The notes beneath the pieces are model-generated. The model was not told the DNA's origin, did no database searches, and worked only from the letters and a program-made list of their open reading frames with translations. A stretch of 32,833 nt of DNA from Planctomycetota bacterium (GTDB lineage Bacteria > Planctomycetota > Phycisphaerae > WQYP01), in assembly GCA_021819825.1 (NCBI GenBank), contig JAKAEZ010000005.1, positions 70,542-103,374 on the forward strand. Reading direction: 5' to 3'. Below are positions 31,911 to 32,833 of this stretch, in pieces (positions within the stretch are counted from its first letter, which is position 1; the number at the start of each line of letters is the position of its first letter). The translations under genes were made by a program, and so were the position numbers.

Positions 31911-32833
31911 TCACATAAGCAACCCTGATGGCGGGCGATCCGCCTTGGCACTGGCCCACTCCTTATTGGGTTGTCGACCCATGCGGAAATATAATTCACC
32001 GCCGGCGAGAATGTCGGCATTGGTAAACCAGGCGCGGGTTAATTCGCGGCCATTGAGCTTGGCGCTTTGTATGTACATATTCTCATGCGAATTATTTTCC
32101 GCGATGATGGTAAAGGTGGTTCCTTTGGCTGGGTTATGAATCTTGGCGCGGTGAATGAGCGGACTGCCGATGATGTAAACACCGGTAACCGCATTGACTG
32201 GATAAAAGCCCAATGCCCCCAGCGCAAAGCAACTGGAGGTTTGCCCGCAATCATCATTGCCGGGAATGCCGTTGGGGGTATTGTTGTAAAGGGCCAGAAC
32301 TTTGCGAATCCAATATTGCGTTTTCCATGCCGCACCGGCAAAGGGGTAGAGATACGGAATATGATTGCTGGGTTCATTGCCCTGGGCGTCCTGCCCTACC
32401 ATGCCGCTGATGTCCGGCGGAGAAGCATACACTTTGGATGGAGCGGTGAATAACGCATCAAGTTTGGCGATAAAGGCTTGGTCACCACCAAACAGATCAA
32501 TAAGGCCCTGCACGTCCTGCATGACATTAAACGTGGCCTCCCAGGCGTCGGACTCGGTGTAGTCATGCCAGTATTCCTGATCCGGTCTGAACGGCGTGCG
32601 CCATGATCCGTCTTCCAGCTTGCCGCGCATAAAACCTGTTTGTGGATCAAAAAGATTTTTATAGTTCTGCCCCAGCTTATAAAACATTTTGGCGTCCGCA
32701 TGTTTGCCCAGCAACTCCGCCATCGCCCCTACGCACCAGTAGTCATACGCAAAATCCATCGTGCGCGAAACACTTTGTGCCCCGGGGGCGGATGCCACAT
32801 AACCCAAGGTCCGGAACTGATGCTGCAACGCCT
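31911..32833 (-). CDS. GH92 alpha-mannosidase, 3' part (cut by window end)
   Basis: Only the C-terminal 306 or so residues are in the window; the frame is open to the last base. GH92 enzymes are calcium-dependent exo-alpha-mannosidases. Visible signatures are MDFAYDYWCVGAMAELLG, YTESDAWEATF, QGNEPSNHIPYLYPFAGAAWKTQ with the catalytic Glu, and GNDDCGQTSSCFALGALGFYPV. The C-terminal beta-sandwich follows, with HENMYIQSAKLNGREL typical of the family. The N-terminus, and so any export signal, is beyond the window. Together with GH116 and GH51 it suggests a glycan-degrading locus that continues to the right. Confidence 0.92.
   Translation of the reverse strand, partial: ALQHQFRTLGYVASAPGAQSVSRTMDFAYDYWCVGAMAELLGKHADAKMFYKLGQNYKNLFDPQTGFMRGKLEDGSWRTPFRPDQEYWHDYTESDAWEATFNVMQDVQGLIDLFGGDQAFIAKLDALFTAPSKVYASPPDISGMVGQDAQGNEPSNHIPYLYPFAGAAWKTQYWIRKVLALYNNTPNGIPGNDDCGQTSSCFALGALGFYPVNAVTGVYIIGSPLIHRAKIHNPAKGTTFTIIAENNSHENMYIQSAKLNGRELTRAWFTNADILAGGELYFRMGRQPNKEWASAKADRPPSGLLM

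Overview
The window looks like a chromosomal segment of a planctomycete, most likely class Phycisphaerae. The evidence is an H-X9-DG prepilin-like protein of the type common in that class, MqnA of the futalosine menaquinone route, a TPR/YggX-like fusion, large exported glycoside hydrolases (GH51, GH116, GH92) and base composition a little over 50% GC. This placement is inference from gene content; there is no rRNA, tRNA, CRISPR array, transposase or phage gene that I could recognise.

Layout. 1-3111 (+): thiL-tsaE overlapping by ATGA, then a LeuC-type hydro-lyase. 3112-4467 (-): an exported prepilin-like protein carrying an inserted beta-solenoid, whose stop codon abuts the leuC stop. 4482-5059: a long gap with small hairpins. 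5060-7098 (+): a Trp-rich membrane protein, ridA behind a structured leader, and trxA with its own promoter. 7263-9507 (+): a fluoride unit made of promoter, fluoride riboswitch, two candidate terminators, crcB and a tandem DUF190 gene, with mqnA directly behind. 13369-9637 (-): sucC-sucD, then an Fpg/Nei homologue with an altered N-terminus, then a small membrane protein, in one tight operon. 13659-16101 (+): an aminotransferase and holB. 20417-16139 (-): TPR/YggX-like protein, greA, a TonB-like protein, a membrane-associated phosphoesterase and tag. 20907-23369 (+): exported GH51 arabinofuranosidase. 28206-23568 (-): a tight five-gene unit of sugar epimerase, serine-hydrolase lipoprotein, ICMT-like methyltransferase, condensation-domain-like protein and comF. 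31641-28384 (-): Tat-exported GH116 protein with an inserted glutamine-amidotransferase-like domain. 32833-31911 (-): the 3' part of a GH92 mannosidase, cut by the window end.

How it fits together. Most genes are housekeeping (thiamine, t6A, leucine, TCA cycle, replication, transcription, DNA repair, menaquinone). The accessory layer is polysaccharide degradation: GH51, GH116 and GH92 proteins attack arabinans, beta-glucosides and alpha-mannosides outside the cytoplasm, and a TonB-like protein may energise outer-membrane uptake. The fluoride unit is a clear stress-response module. The least explained parts are the five-gene epimerase-to-comF unit, the domain insertions in the prepilin-like and GH116 proteins, the Fpg/Nei homologue whose catalytic proline position is taken by the initiator methionine, and a 24-base intergenic repeat found twice, 14 kb apart.
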